From contig NZ_JOIX01000077.1 in the NCBI RefSeq assembly GCF_000720175.1, positions 1 to 36,015 on the forward strand: a stretch of DNA of 36,015 nt, written 5' to 3'. This document shows, piece by piece, positions 28,463-36,015 of this stretch. The number at the start of each line of letters is the position of its first letter. The first letter of the stretch is position 1. Origin of the DNA: Streptomyces sp. NRRL S-337 (GTDB lineage: Bacteria; Actinomycetota; Actinomycetes; Streptomycetales; Streptomycetaceae). The position numbers were made by a program, and so were the translations under genes. A model generated the notes under the pieces. The model was not told the DNA's origin. It saw only the letters and a program-made list of their open reading frames with translations, and made no database searches.

Positions 28463-29659
28463 CTATGTGGCGGGCGTTGCTCCCGGGGTGCCGGGGCCGG
28501 GCTGAGGGTGGGGCACGGCGGGCGGGATGCCGCTCAGTACGGCGTGGCCGGCGCCGAGCAGTCCCGCGTCCGGGCCGCAGACCGCGGTGTCGATGGTGAG
28601 TTCGCTGGTGGCCATCGGCAGACAGCGCTCGTAGAGCATCCCGCGCACCGCGGCGACCAGCGGCTGGGCACCGGCCAGCGCGCCACCCAGGATCACCGCC
28701 TCGGGGTTGAAGAAGTTCACGACGACCGCGAGCACCGCACCGATGTCCCGGCCGGCCTGCCGCACCAGGGTGGTGGCCTGCGCGTCGCCGTGTTCGACCA
28801 GCCGCAGGACGTCGGCGGCGGACTCGGCGGGGATGCCCCGCTCACGCAGCGTGGCGGCGATCGCGGCGCCGCTCGCCACCGTCTCCAGACAGCCGATGTT
28901 GCCGCAGGAACAAGGGAGTCGGGCCGACTCGTCCACCCGGACGTGACTGATGTCGCCGGCCGCACCGTGCGCCCCGCGGTGCAGCCGGCCGTCGCTGATG
29001 ACGCCCGAGCCGATGCCGCGGCCGGCCTTGACGACGACGAGATGGCGCCGGGCGGGGTGCGCGGCGCGGTGTTCGCCGAGCGCCATCATGTTGGCGTCGT
29101 TGTCGAGCAGCACCGGCAGCCCGAGACGGTCGGCCAGCCGGTCGCGGAGCGGGAACAGGTGCCAGCCGGGCATCCGGGAGGGGGCGACGACCCGGGCGCC
29201 GTCGGCGTCGACCGGACCGGGGAAACCGATGCCGACGCCGCGGACCGTCCGCCCGGCCGCCCGCTGCCGTTCGGCCAGCGCGCCCAGCCGGTCGGCGAGG
29301 GCGTCCAGGGCGGGCCCGGGGCCGGTGGTCAGATCGGTCGGGTGGTCCTCGGCGTCGAAGACGTCGCCGGTCGGGCCCACCGCACCGGTACGGAGGTGGT
29401 GGCTGCCCAGGTCGGCGGCGAGCGCCACCGCTCCCTGCCCGGCGACCCGCAGCAGCCGTGGCCGCCGGCCGCCGCGCGAGGCGCCCTCACCGGATTCGGT
29501 CAGCAGCCCGGCCTCGACCAGTTCCTGGACCCGGGCGGACACGGTGGACGCGGCGAGCCCGAGCTCGCGGACGAGGTCGGCGCGGGAGGTGGCGGAGCCG
29601 TTCGCGACGAGCGCGAGGACGTGCGCGGCGGAACCGGGCGGCTCGTCGGGGAGGGGCAT
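28463..29659 (-). CDS. ROK-family transcriptional regulator
   Basis: 398 residues. An N-terminal winged HTH (residues about 12-65: SAAHVLALVANGSATSRADL, ELGLAASTVSARVQELVEAG) is followed by a ROK sugar-kinase-like domain. This has GRRPRLLRV, VRGVGIGFPGPVD, LLDNDANMMALGEH, and the zinc-binding signature LPCSCGNIGCLETVASG. The phosphate-binding DxGxT-like segment reads AADLGSHHLRTG, so catalysis is not assured; most ROK regulators of this form bind a small ligand. ATG 29659 lies 9 bases after AAAGG; the long upstream frame to 30148 overlaps the divergent lipoprotein gene and is rejected. It probably controls both the ABC transporter and its own operon from the shared intergenic region. Confidence 0.9.
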   Translation of the reverse strand: MPLPDEPPGSAAHVLALVANGSATSRADLVRELGLAASTVSARVQELVEAGLLTESGEGASRGGRRPRLLRVAGQGAVALAADLGSHHLRTGAVGPTGDVFDAEDHPTDLTTGPGPALDALADRLGALAERQRAAGRTVRGVGIGFPGPVDADGARVVAPSRMPGWHLFPLRDRLADRLGLPVLLDNDANMMALGEHRAAHPARRHLVVVKAGRGIGSGVISDGRLHRGAHGAAGDISHVRVDESARLPCSCGNIGCLETVASGAAIAATLRERGIPAESAADVLRLVEHGDAQATTLVRQAGRDIGAVLAVVVNFFNPEAVILGGALAGAQPLVAAVRGMLYERCLPMATSELTIDTAVCGPDAGLLGAGHAVLSGIPPAVPHPQPGPGTPGATPAT

Positions 29660-29745
29660 GGGCACGTGCCTTTCGCGGGGCGGTCGGGGCGAGGGGAGTG
29701 GCCGGCGGTCGGCGCGCGGGTTTCGTGCGGGCTCCGGACTTCCTG

Positions 29746-29789
29746 CTTCCTTCGGCGGGCTTCCTTCGATGAACTTCCTTCGCCACCGA
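29746..29789. promoter_or_regulatory. Three 14-bp-spaced CTTCCTTCG repeats, candidate ROK operator
   Basis: CTTCCTTCG occurs at 29746-29754, 29760-29768 and 29774-29782, with exactly 14-bp spacing. The last copy also forms an inverted repeat CTTCG-CCAC-CGAAG. They lie between the divergent ROK and ABC-transporter genes, about 60 bp upstream of the transporter promoter. No other role is apparent, so an operator is the natural reading. Confidence 0.5.
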
Positions 29790-29849
29790 AGCAACCTCCG
29801 TCCCAACTCGCTGCCAGTAGAGCGCAGTCGGCCCGGTTTCGCCAGGGTC

Positions 29850-29879
29850 TTGACTTCTTTTCGCGGCCGTCCGTACGTT
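29850..29879 (+). promoter_or_regulatory. Promoter of the oligopeptide ABC transporter operon
   Basis: TTGACT (29850-29855), 18-base spacer, TACGTT (29874-29879). This is a near-consensus vegetative promoter with an inferred leader of about 33 bases before ATG 29919, which has GGAGG four bases upstream. Confidence 0.65.
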
Positions 29880-29918
29880 GCTCGCACTCTTCCACCGGCC
29901 CGACCTCCCGGAGGCAGT

Positions 29919-31745
29919 ATGGGCCCGCACAGGACACGAACTCCCGCCCCCGGTAAGCGACTTGGTGCAGAGGGCCGAGCCGGCCGGCTGGTGGCCGCCG
30001 TCCTGCTCGGTGCCGCCGCGCTGGTCGGCTGCGGCCCGCCTGGCAACGTTGTCACCGAGCTGGGCCCCACCGGCGGCGTGCCCGTCGAGGGCGGGACCGC
30101 CACCATGGCGCTGCCGCCCGCCTCCACCCCCAACTGGATCTTCCCCATCGGCGCCCCCGGCTATCTGGCCTCCTACAACAGTGCCATCCAGGACCTGCTG
30201 TTCCTGCGGCTCTACCTGCCCGAGAAGAAGGGCGACGCGCTGACCCTGGACTCACCCCGCGGCCTCGCCGAAAAACCCCGCTACGGCGACGGCAACCGCA
30301 CCGTCAGCATCACCCTCAAAAAGGGCTACCGCTGGTCCGACGGGCGCCCCGTCACCACCCGCGACGTGAAATTCTGGTTCGATCTCATCAAGGCCAACAG
30401 ACAGGAATGGGCCGGGTATTCGCCGAAACTGATGCCCGACGACGTCACGGCATTCAAAATCCTCGACGACCGCACCTTCCGGCTCCGGCTGGACCGCGCC
30501 TACAATCCGGCGTGGTTCACCGCCAACGAACTCCAGGACTTCGTGGCCCTCCCCGTACACGCCTGGAACCCGCACCACGAGGACCCCCGGCGGGCCTTCG
30601 CCCGGTTGATGCGGCACGCCCGGCAGTTCTCCGCATTCGCCACCGACCCGCTGTGGAAAACCGTCGACGGCCCCTGGAAGATAGCGAAATGGACCACCGC
30701 CGGGCAGGTGGAACTGATCCCCAACACGCACTACAGCGGGCCGGACAAACCCCATCTCGACCGGGTCGTCCTCAAGCCCTTCACCACCGCCGACTCCGAA
30801 TTCAACGTCCTGCGGGCCGGCGGCGTCGACTACGGCTACCTGCCACCCTCCGTCATGGCACAGTCGGCGAAATTCCGGGCGATGGGCTATCGCATCGACC
30901 CCTGGGAGGGCTGGGCGATCACCTACCTCGTGCTCAATTACCACCACCCCACCGCCGGGCCCCTGCTGCGGCAGACCTATCTGCGCCAGGCGCTACAGCA
31001 CCTCATCGACCAGAAGACGATCTCCCGGGTGATCTGGCACGGCAGCGCCGCCCCCACCCTCGGCCCGGTCCCGGCCGGTCTGCTCGCCACCGATCCGTAT
31101 CCCTACGACCCCCAGCGGGCGAAGGCGCTGCTGGCGGACCACGGCTGGGCCGCCCGGGACGGCGTGCTGCGCTGCGTACGGCCCGGGCGCGGCGCCGGCG
31201 CGTGCGGCGCGGGCATCGAGGACGGGCAGGAGCTGCGGCTCTCGCTGCTCTCCCAGTCCGGTTCGACCGAGACCTCCAACACCATGCAGGTCCTCAAGTC
31301 GGAGTTCGACACGGCGGGCATCGCCCTCGACGTCCGGCAGCAGCCGCTGAACACGGTCCTGGGCACCACCGTCCCCTGCCGGACCGCCGACCCCGTCTGC
31401 TCCGCCTGGCAGCTCGGCTTCTTCGGCACCCAGGGCAGCTGGTACTTCCCGCCCGACCCCAGCGGGGAGAAGATCTTCGCCAGCAACGCCCCTTCCAACA
31501 TGGGCAGTTGGGCCGATCGTCGTACCGACGAGCTGATCCGGGCCACCGAGTACTCCGACGATCCCGCCGCACTGCGCGCCTACGGCCGCGAGGTCGCCCG
31601 CCGCCTCCCGGTGCTGTGGACCCCCAACCCCGCCTATCAGGTCTCCGCCATCCGCAACGACCTGCGCGGCGTCGACCAGAACCCCACGCTGTCACTGGCC
31701 CCGCAGGACTGGTACTACGTCAAGAAGGGCGGTGTCGGCCGGTGA
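29919..31745 (+). CDS. Peptide ABC transporter substrate-binding lipoprotein (family 5)
   Basis: 608 residues. A lipoprotein signal is clear: basic n-region (HRTRTPAPGKRLG), hydrophobic LVAAVLLGAAALVGC with lipobox Cys38. The mature protein follows the DppA/OppA family-5 fold: GGTATMALPP, then ITLKKGYRWSDGRPVTTRDV (the family signature region), later LRQALQHLIDQKTISRVIWHG and YPYDPQRAKALLADHGW. A short Cys-containing loop (CVRPGRGAGACGAG) near residue 425 could form a disulphide outside the cell. The start has a strong GGAGG. The following permease gene overlaps the stop by GTGA. The lipoprotein would capture an oligopeptide for the downstream permeases; which peptide is unknown, but the linked M81 peptidase hints at an unusual one. 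Confidence 0.92.
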   Translation: MGPHRTRTPAPGKRLGAEGRAGRLVAAVLLGAAALVGCGPPGNVVTELGPTGGVPVEGGTATMALPPASTPNWIFPIGAPGYLASYNSAIQDLLFLRLYLPEKKGDALTLDSPRGLAEKPRYGDGNRTVSITLKKGYRWSDGRPVTTRDVKFWFDLIKANRQEWAGYSPKLMPDDVTAFKILDDRTFRLRLDRAYNPAWFTANELQDFVALPVHAWNPHHEDPRRAFARLMRHARQFSAFATDPLWKTVDGPWKIAKWTTAGQVELIPNTHYSGPDKPHLDRVVLKPFTTADSEFNVLRAGGVDYGYLPPSVMAQSAKFRAMGYRIDPWEGWAITYLVLNYHHPTAGPLLRQTYLRQALQHLIDQKTISRVIWHGSAAPTLGPVPAGLLATDPYPYDPQRAKALLADHGWAARDGVLRCVRPGRGAGACGAGIEDGQELRLSLLSQSGSTETSNTMQVLKSEFDTAGIALDVRQQPLNTVLGTTVPCRTADPVCSAWQLGFFGTQGSWYFPPDPSGEKIFASNAPSNMGSWADRRTDELIRATEYSDDPAALRAYGREVARRLPVLWTPNPAYQVSAIRNDLRGVDQNPTLSLAPQDWYYVKKGGVGR

Positions 31746-32692
31746 CCCGCTTCCTGGCCAAGCGCCTAGCCCAGGCCCTGGTCGTCCTGCTGCTGGTCTC
31801 CGTCATCGTCTTCGTCCTGCTGCACCTGCTCCCCGGCGGCCCGGCCCGCGCCATCCTCGGTGTGCAGGCCACACCCCAGGCCGTCGCGCACTTCAACCAC
31901 CAGCAGGGATACGACCGTTCGCTTCCCCAGCAGTACCTGATGTACCTCGGCCGGCTGCTCACCGGCGACCTGGGGGAGTCCTACAAGCTCAACCAGAGCG
32001 TGGCCTCGCTGCTCGCCGAACGGCTGCCCAGGACCGCCCTGCTGGCCGGGCTGGCGCTGGCGCTGGCCGCCGTCCTGGCCGTACCGCTCGGCATCCTGCA
32101 GGCGGTACGCCGCGGCCGCGCCGCCGACCACGTACTGACCGGCCTGGCCTTCCTCGCCTACGCCACCCCGGTCTTCTTCCTCGGGCTCGTCCTCGTCCTG
32201 GTCTTCAGCCAGCAGCTGCCCCTGCTGCCCGCCGAGGCGCCGCAGGCCGACACGGTCGGCGGGATCCTCGCCCAGCCGGCCGGGCTGGTCCTCCCGGTCG
32301 TGACCACGGCCCTGGGAATCGTCGCCGCCTTCAGCCGCTATCTGCGCTCCGCGGTCCTCGACAACCTCGCCGAGGACTACGTCCGCACCGCCCGCGCCAA
32401 GGGCCAGTCCGGCGCCCGGGTGCTGGTCCGGCACGTGCTGCGCAATGCGCTCATCCCGCTGGTCACCCTCCTCGGCCTCTACCTGCCGACCCTCTTCAGC
32501 GGCACCCTCGTCGTCGAGTCGATGTTCAACTACCCGGGCATGGGGCTGCTGTTCTGGAACGCGGCCCAGGGCTCGGACTTCCCCGTACTCCTCGGAGTGA
32601 CCCTCGTCGTGGGCGTCGCCACCGTCCTCGGCTCCCTGCTCGCCGACGTCGCCTACGCCGTCCTCGACCCGCGCATCAGGAGCGTGCCGTGA
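31742..32692 (+). CDS. Peptide ABC transporter permease, DppB-like
   Basis: 316 residues, GTG start overlapping the lipoprotein stop. It has the DppB pattern: RFLAKRLAQALVVLLLVSVI as TM1, HLLPGGPARAILG just outside, a periplasmic loop with LPQQYLMYLGRLLTGDLGES, and four further membrane helices. The EAA motif that contacts the ATPase is near the end: AEDYVRTARAKGQSGARVLV. It terminates DPRIRSVP with its stop inside the first copy of a 41-bp tandem duplication. That duplication separates it from the second permease by a 14-codon mini-ORF. The protein forms a heterodimeric channel with the next gene product. Confidence 0.92.
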   Translation: MTRFLAKRLAQALVVLLLVSVIVFVLLHLLPGGPARAILGVQATPQAVAHFNHQQGYDRSLPQQYLMYLGRLLTGDLGESYKLNQSVASLLAERLPRTALLAGLALALAAVLAVPLGILQAVRRGRAADHVLTGLAFLAYATPVFFLGLVLVLVFSQQLPLLPAEAPQADTVGGILAQPAGLVLPVVTTALGIVAAFSRYLRSAVLDNLAEDYVRTARAKGQSGARVLVRHVLRNALIPLVTLLGLYLPTLFSGTLVVESMFNYPGMGLLFWNAAQGSDFPVLLGVTLVVGVATVLGSLLADVAYAVLDPRIRSVP

Positions 32693-32752
32693 CCACCACC
32701 GCCCCCGCACCGCGCATCAGGAGCGTGCCGTGACCACCACCGCCCCCGCACC
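32671..32752. repeat. Perfect 41-bp tandem duplication at the permease-permease junction
   Basis: Bases 32671-32711 and 32712-32752 are identical; matching continues two bases on each side at the same offset. The unit contains the last codons and stop of the first permease plus the Shine-Dalgarno, GTG start and first codons of the second. Length 41 is not a multiple of three, so the two copies are read in different frames. Confidence 0.95.
32689..32733 (+). CDS. 14-codon relay mini-ORF created by the duplication
   Basis: GTG 32689 has AGGAG seven bases upstream and overlaps the first permease's stop as GTGA. It reads MTTTAPAPRIRSVP and stops at 32731-32733, again as GTGA with the real start of the second permease. 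Its first eight residues equal the second permease's N-terminus and its last six equal the first permease's C-terminus. Translation is plausible because it inherits the genuine start signal; a peptide function is not suggested. Its likely effect is to hand ribosomes from one permease to the next. Confidence 0.6.
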   Translation: MTTTAPAPRIRSVP

Positions 32753-33635
32753 GCCGGAGGCCGGGCCGGCCGCTCCCGGGCCGGTCCGCCGCGTCCTGAC
32801 CGGCCTCCGCCGCAACAAGCTCGCGCTGACCGGTGCCCTGATCCTGCTGGCCCTGCTCGCCTTCTGCTTCCTCGGCCCGCTGCTCCACCCCACCGACCAG
32901 ATCCACACCGACCTCACCCGGGCCAACCGCGCCCCCGGCGCCGGCCACCTGCTCGGCACCACCGACCTCGGCTACGACCTGCTCGGCCGGCTGATGTACG
33001 GCGGCCGCACCTCCCTGGAGGTGGGCCTTGCGGCCGGGCTGCTGGCCACCCTCCTCGGCACCGTCTACGGCGCGGTCGCCGGCTACTTCGGCGGCTGGCT
33101 GGACGCCGTGATGATGCGGGTCACCGACGCCGCGCTCGCCATCCCGGCGCTCTTCCTCCTCGTCGTGGTCGCCACCCTCGTCACCCCCAGCAAGCCCGTC
33201 CTCATCCTGGTCATCGCCTCCGTCGCCTGGCTCTCCCCGGCCCGGCTGCTGCGCGGCGAGGCGCTGGCGCTGCGCAGCCGGGACTACGTCCACGCGATGC
33301 GGCTGATGGGCGGCGGCACGGGGCGGGCGGTGTTCCGGCACATCCTGCCCAACGCCCTGGGCACCGTCGTCGTCAACGCCACCTTCCAGGTCGCCGACGC
33401 CATCCTCTACGTCGCCTACCTCTCCTTCCTCGGCCTCTCCCTGCCGCCGCCCGCCGTCGACTGGGGTTCCCTGCTCTCCGCCGGCATCACCTACACCCAG
33501 GTCGGCCACTGGTGGCTGATCTTCCCGCCGGGCCTCGCGATCGTGCTGGTCGTGGCGGCCTTCAACTTCCTCGGCGACGGGCTGCGGGACGCCTTCGACG
33601 TACGGCTCGACACGGGACGGGGCAGCCACCGATGA
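32730..33635 (+). CDS. Peptide ABC transporter permease, DppC-like
   Basis: 301 residues from GTG 32730 in the second copy of the duplication, with AGGAG seven bases upstream. The N-terminal cytoplasmic segment ends LTGLRRNKLALTGALILLAL, the OppC/DppC-type first helix. HLLGTTDLGYDLLGRLMYGG is the hallmark segment before TM2. TM helices follow, with the EAA loop SRDYVHAMRLMGGGTGRAVF and the terminal NFLGDGLRDAFDVRLD typical of this subunit. The stop overlaps the ATPase start (ATGA). It pairs with the DppB-like subunit to form the membrane channel. All catalytic-contact features look intact despite the upstream duplication, so the operon is probably functional. Confidence 0.92.
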   Translation: MTTTAPAPPEAGPAAPGPVRRVLTGLRRNKLALTGALILLALLAFCFLGPLLHPTDQIHTDLTRANRAPGAGHLLGTTDLGYDLLGRLMYGGRTSLEVGLAAGLLATLLGTVYGAVAGYFGGWLDAVMMRVTDAALAIPALFLLVVVATLVTPSKPVLILVIASVAWLSPARLLRGEALALRSRDYVHAMRLMGGGTGRAVFRHILPNALGTVVVNATFQVADAILYVAYLSFLGLSLPPPAVDWGSLLSAGITYTQVGHWWLIFPPGLAIVLVVAAFNFLGDGLRDAFDVRLDTGRGSHR

Positions 33636-35659
33636 CCGAACCCCTGCTGCGCATCGACGACCTGCACGTGGACATCGCCACCCGCGACCGGACCGTGCAC
33701 GCCCTCGACGGCATCGACCTCGACCTCGCCCCCGGCGAAGCGCTCGGCCTGGTCGGCGAGTCCGGCTGCGGCAAGACCCTCACCGCCCTCTCCGTCCTCG
33801 GCCTGCTCCCCGCGGGCGGCCGGATCACCGGCGGACGCATCCTCTTCCACGGCACGGACCTGGCCGCCGCCCCCGAACCCGCCCTGCAGGGCGTCCGCGG
33901 CCACACCATCGGCATGGTCTTCCAGGACCCGCTGACCTCACTCAACCCCACCATGACCATCGGCGCCCAGGTCGCCGAGCCGCTCCGTCTGCACACCCCG
34001 CTGACCAGAGCCCAGGCCCGCGCCAAGGCCGAGGAGATGCTCGGCCTGGTCGGCCTGCCCCGCCCCGCCGAGCGGATGGCCCACTATCCGCACCAGCTCA
34101 GCGGCGGCATGCGGCAGCGCGTCGCGATTGCCATGGCCCTGGTCTGCGAACCGGACCTGCTGATCGCCGACGAACCCACTACCGCCCTCGACGTCACCAC
34201 CCAGCACCAGATCCTGGAGCTCGTCGACGAACTGCGCACCCGGCTCGGCATGGCCCTGATCCTCGTCACCCACGACCTCGGGGTGATCGCCCGCCGGGTC
34301 GACCGGGTCGCGGTGATGTACGCCGGCCGGATCGCCGAACGCGCCCCCGTACAACCGCTGTTCGCCACCCCGCGGCACCGCTACACCCAGGCCCTCTTCG
34401 CCGCCCTCCCGGAACGCGCCCCCGACCCCGCCCGCCCGCTCGCCACCGTCCCCGGCCTCCCACCGGTCCTCACCACCCGCCCCACCGGCTGCCGCTTCGC
34501 ACCCCGCTGCGGCTTCGCCACCGACCTCTGCCGCACCGCGGAACCGGAGCTCACCGACGGCCCCGACGGCGCCCGGCCGGCCGACCACGCCGCGCACGCC
34601 TTCGCCTGCTTCCACCCGGCCGGCCCGGCCCCCGGCACCGACCCGGTCGCCGAAATACGCCCGCCCGCCCCCGCCGCGGCACCGCCCCGCACCGACGCAC
34701 CGCTGCTCCGCCTCACCGACCTCGCCAAGACCTACCCGCTGCACGGCGGCCCGTTCGCCCGCCGCCGGGGCGCCGCCGAGATCAGCGCGGTGGCCGGGAT
34801 CTCGCTCACCGTCCGGCGCGGCGAGACCTTCGGCATCGTCGGCGAGTCCGGCTGCGGCAAATCCACCCTCGGCCGGCTGGCGGTCGGCCTGGAGACACCC
34901 AGCACGGGCACCGTCGAGGTCGCCGGGCGTGACCTGGCCACGCTGCGGGGCCGCGAGCTGCGTGCCCACCGGCGCGAGGTCCAGCTGATGTTCCAGGACT
35001 CCGCCGCGGCCATGGACCCCCGGATGCGGGTCGGCGCCGTACTGACCGAACCCCTGGTCATCCAGGGCATCGGTGACCGGGCCGCCCGGCAGCGGCGGAT
35101 CGCCGGACTCCTGGACGACGTCGGACTGCCGCGCGGCGCCGTCGACCGCTACCCGCACGAATTCTCCGGCGGCCAGCGCCAGCGCCTCGGCCTGGCCCGC
35201 GCCCTCGCGCTCGCCCCCTCTCTCGTGGTCGCCGACGAACCGGTCTCCGCGCTCGACGTCTCCGTCCAGGCCCAGATCCTCAACCTGATGCGCGCCCTGC
35301 AACGGGACAAGGGCCTGAGCTACCTCTTCATCTCGCACGACCTGGCGGTGGTGCGGCACGTCGCGGACCGGGTCGGCGTGATGTACCTCGGCGAACTCGT
35401 CGAGACCGGCCCCGCGGAGGCGGTCTTCGACCGCCCGCTCCACCCCTATACGCGCGGACTCCTGGACACGGTCCGCCCGCCCGGTCCCGCCTCCCGCCCC
35501 CTCGGCGGCGAGACCCCCTCGGCCGCGGACCCACCGTCGGGGTGCCGGTTCCGCACGCGGTGCGTCTTCGCGACGCAACGGTGCGCGGCGGAGCCACCAC
35601 CGACGGTGGGGGGTGGCGCGGGCCACTCCGCCTCCTGCCACTTTCCGCTTCGCGGGTAG
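33632..35659 (+). CDS. Peptide ABC transporter, fused double ATPase (DppD-DppF-like)
   Basis: 675 residues: two ATPase domains that are separate proteins in many bacteria. Domain 1 has Walker A GESGCGKT (42-49), signature [12 protein letters not shown] near 157, Walker [13 protein letters not shown], and H-loop [11 protein letters not shown]. It ends in the oligopeptide-transporter C-terminal motif [15 protein letters not shown]. After a Pro/Ala linker, domain 2 has Walker [10 protein letters not shown] near 405, signature [15 protein letters not shown] near 511, Walker [12 protein letters not shown] and H-loop [10 protein letters not shown]. It closes with a second Cys motif ([15 protein letters not shown]). 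ATG 33632 overlaps the permease stop. It supplies ATP hydrolysis for peptide import. It is the last gene of the operon; a gene-free palindromic region follows directly. Confidence 0.94.
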   Translation: MTEPLLRIDDLHVDIATRDRTVHALDGIDLDLAPGEALGLVGESGCGKTLTALSVLGLLPAGGRITGGRILFHGTDLAAAPEPALQGVRGHTIGMVFQDPLTSLNPTMTIGAQVAEPLRLHTPLTRAQARAKAEEMLGLVGLPRPAERMAHYPHQLSGGMRQRVAIAMALVCEPDLLIADEPTTALDVTTQHQILELVDELRTRLGMALILVTHDLGVIARRVDRVAVMYAGRIAERAPVQPLFATPRHRYTQALFAALPERAPDPARPLATVPGLPPVLTTRPTGCRFAPRCGFATDLCRTAEPELTDGPDGARPADHAAHAFACFHPAGPAPGTDPVAEIRPPAPAAAPPRTDAPLLRLTDLAKTYPLHGGPFARRRGAAEISAVAGISLTVRRGETFGIVGESGCGKSTLGRLAVGLETPSTGTVEVAGRDLATLRGRELRAHRREVQLMFQDSAAAMDPRMRVGAVLTEPLVIQGIGDRAARQRRIAGLLDDVGLPRGAVDRYPHEFSGGQRQRLGLARALALAPSLVVADEPVSALDVSVQAQILNLMRALQRDKGLSYLFISHDLAVVRHVADRVGVMYLGELVETGPAEAVFDRPLHPYTRGLLDTVRPPGPASRPLGGETPSAADPPSGCRFRTRCVFATQRCAAEPPPTVGGGAGHSASCHFPLRG

Positions 35660-36015
35660 CCCCACGTAGCTGTCTGCTGCGCCGCGGGGCGCTGCGCTTT
35701 GCGGCGCCCCGCACGTACTTGGCTGTCCCGCCGCGGGTCGGCTCGCCGTTGCGCTTTGCGGCGCGCCGCACGTAGCTGTCTGCGGCGCCGCGGGGCGTCT
35801 CGTCGTTGCGCCTGCGGCGGGCTGGGTTTGTGGTGGGTGCGGTGACGGGCCTGCGGGGCCGGTGTTTGGGACTGCTGTCGCTTTACGTCCCAAACACCGG
35901 CCCACTCCCCTCAACGGGAGGTCCGTCACCGCACCCACCACAAACCCAGCCCGCCGCAGGCGCAACGGCGAGCGAGCCCCGCGGCGGGAGAGACGGCTAC
36001 GTGCGGGGCGCCGCA
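35660..36015. repeat. Gene-free modular repeat region with degenerate direct repeats and an inverted copy
   Basis: No gene is seen in these 356 bases. Three degenerate direct repeats of about 50-55 bp start at 35663, 35712 and 35768; all begin CACGTA and contain CGCCGCGGG and GCGCTTTGCGGCG or a variant. A fourth, inverted copy runs from the window's last base back to about 35967. It matches 35757-35804 closely in reverse complement. The element therefore probably continues past the window. No transposase is present; it may be a non-autonomous or REP-like intergenic element. Confidence 0.75.
35805..35966. repeat. Nested long palindrome (44-bp perfect outer stem, 17-bp perfect inner stem)
   Basis: Bases 35805-35848 are the exact reverse complement of 35923-35966 (44 bp, no mismatch). 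The stem continues as GGGCCT/AGGTCC with a wobble. Inside, 35856-35872 pairs perfectly with 35887-35903 (17 bp) around a 14-base loop, and CTCCC-CTCAAC-GGGAG (35905-35920) can form a small side hairpin. As RNA it would end the transporter transcript; as DNA it could extrude a cruciform. Confidence 0.92.

Noticed and set aside
28463..30148. ROK regulator extended to 561 residues
   Set aside because: The extra N-terminal part is antisense to the divergent lipoprotein gene and its promoter; ATG 29659 gives the normal family length with a Shine-Dalgarno.
33938..35965. 675-codon minus-strand frame
   Set aside because: Antisense to the double ATPase and running into the palindrome region; no recognisable domain.
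35660..36015. CRISPR array
   Set aside because: The direct repeats are long, degenerate, contiguous without unique spacers, and partly inverted; no cas gene is present.

Overview
This is a very GC-rich (roughly 70-75%) actinobacterial chromosome segment, almost certainly Streptomyces or a close relative. The reasons are the codon use with strong third-position GC, a conservon-type operon, glutamine-synthetase-like and SpoIIE-type phosphatase paralogues, GTG/TTG starts, and several apparently leaderless genes. I see no transposase, integrase, rRNA or CRISPR array. The window reads as ordinary chromosome with regulatory and catabolic modules rather than a genomic island.

Layout. 1-2655: a conservon operon: the tail of a CvnA-type sensor kinase, roadblock protein CvnB, DUF742 protein CvnC, small GTPase-like CvnD, and a GAF protein, all overlapping or tightly packed. 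2777-4099 (-): an acyl-CoA dehydrogenase that seems to lack the catalytic glutamate. 4399-7626 (-): a large exported (Tat) beta-propeller plus amidohydrolase. 7810-8724 (+): an alpha/beta hydrolase. 8734-10419 (-): a split transketolase pair whose promoter carries a MerR/SoxR-type 7-4-7 dyad. 10464-10757 (-): a YiaA/B membrane protein behind an 18-bp perfect palindrome. 10922-10998: tRNA-Pro(GGG) with a terminator.

11256-13669 (+): an XRE regulator, an HExxH metallopeptidase and a polytopic MAB_1171c-like membrane protein, forming a conserved signalling-like operon. It is followed by three strong hairpins and a leaderless cytochrome P450 (13907-15142). 15352-16527: an exported D-Ala-D-Ala carboxypeptidase. 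16553-17627 (-): a DUF309 protein with a zinc-ribbon extension, and a DUF427 protein.

17747-19100 (-): the wreck of a carnitine-to-glycine-betaine operon (BKACE, carnitine dehydrogenase, betainyl-CoA thioesterase), with frameshifts, deletions and an amber codon, behind an intact XRE-TetR chimeric regulator (19097-20020). 20227-22290 (+): a PAS-GAF-PP2C-HATPase phosphatase. 22399-25046: a GS-like ligase and a FluG-type amidohydrolase, translationally coupled. 25246-26604: an MFS exporter.

26868-35659: a peptide-uptake module. A ROK regulator and an M81 (MlrC-like) peptidase on the minus strand diverge from a complete oligopeptide ABC transporter (lipoprotein, two permeases, fused double ATPase). 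A perfect 41-bp tandem duplication at the permease-permease junction creates a 14-codon relay ORF whose two ends both overlap by GTGA. The window ends in a 356-bp gene-free region (35660-36015) with three degenerate direct repeats and a nested long palindrome (44-bp perfect outer stem, 17-bp perfect inner stem), apparently continuing beyond the edge.

All functional assignments come from reading motifs and architecture by eye; no database search was possible.
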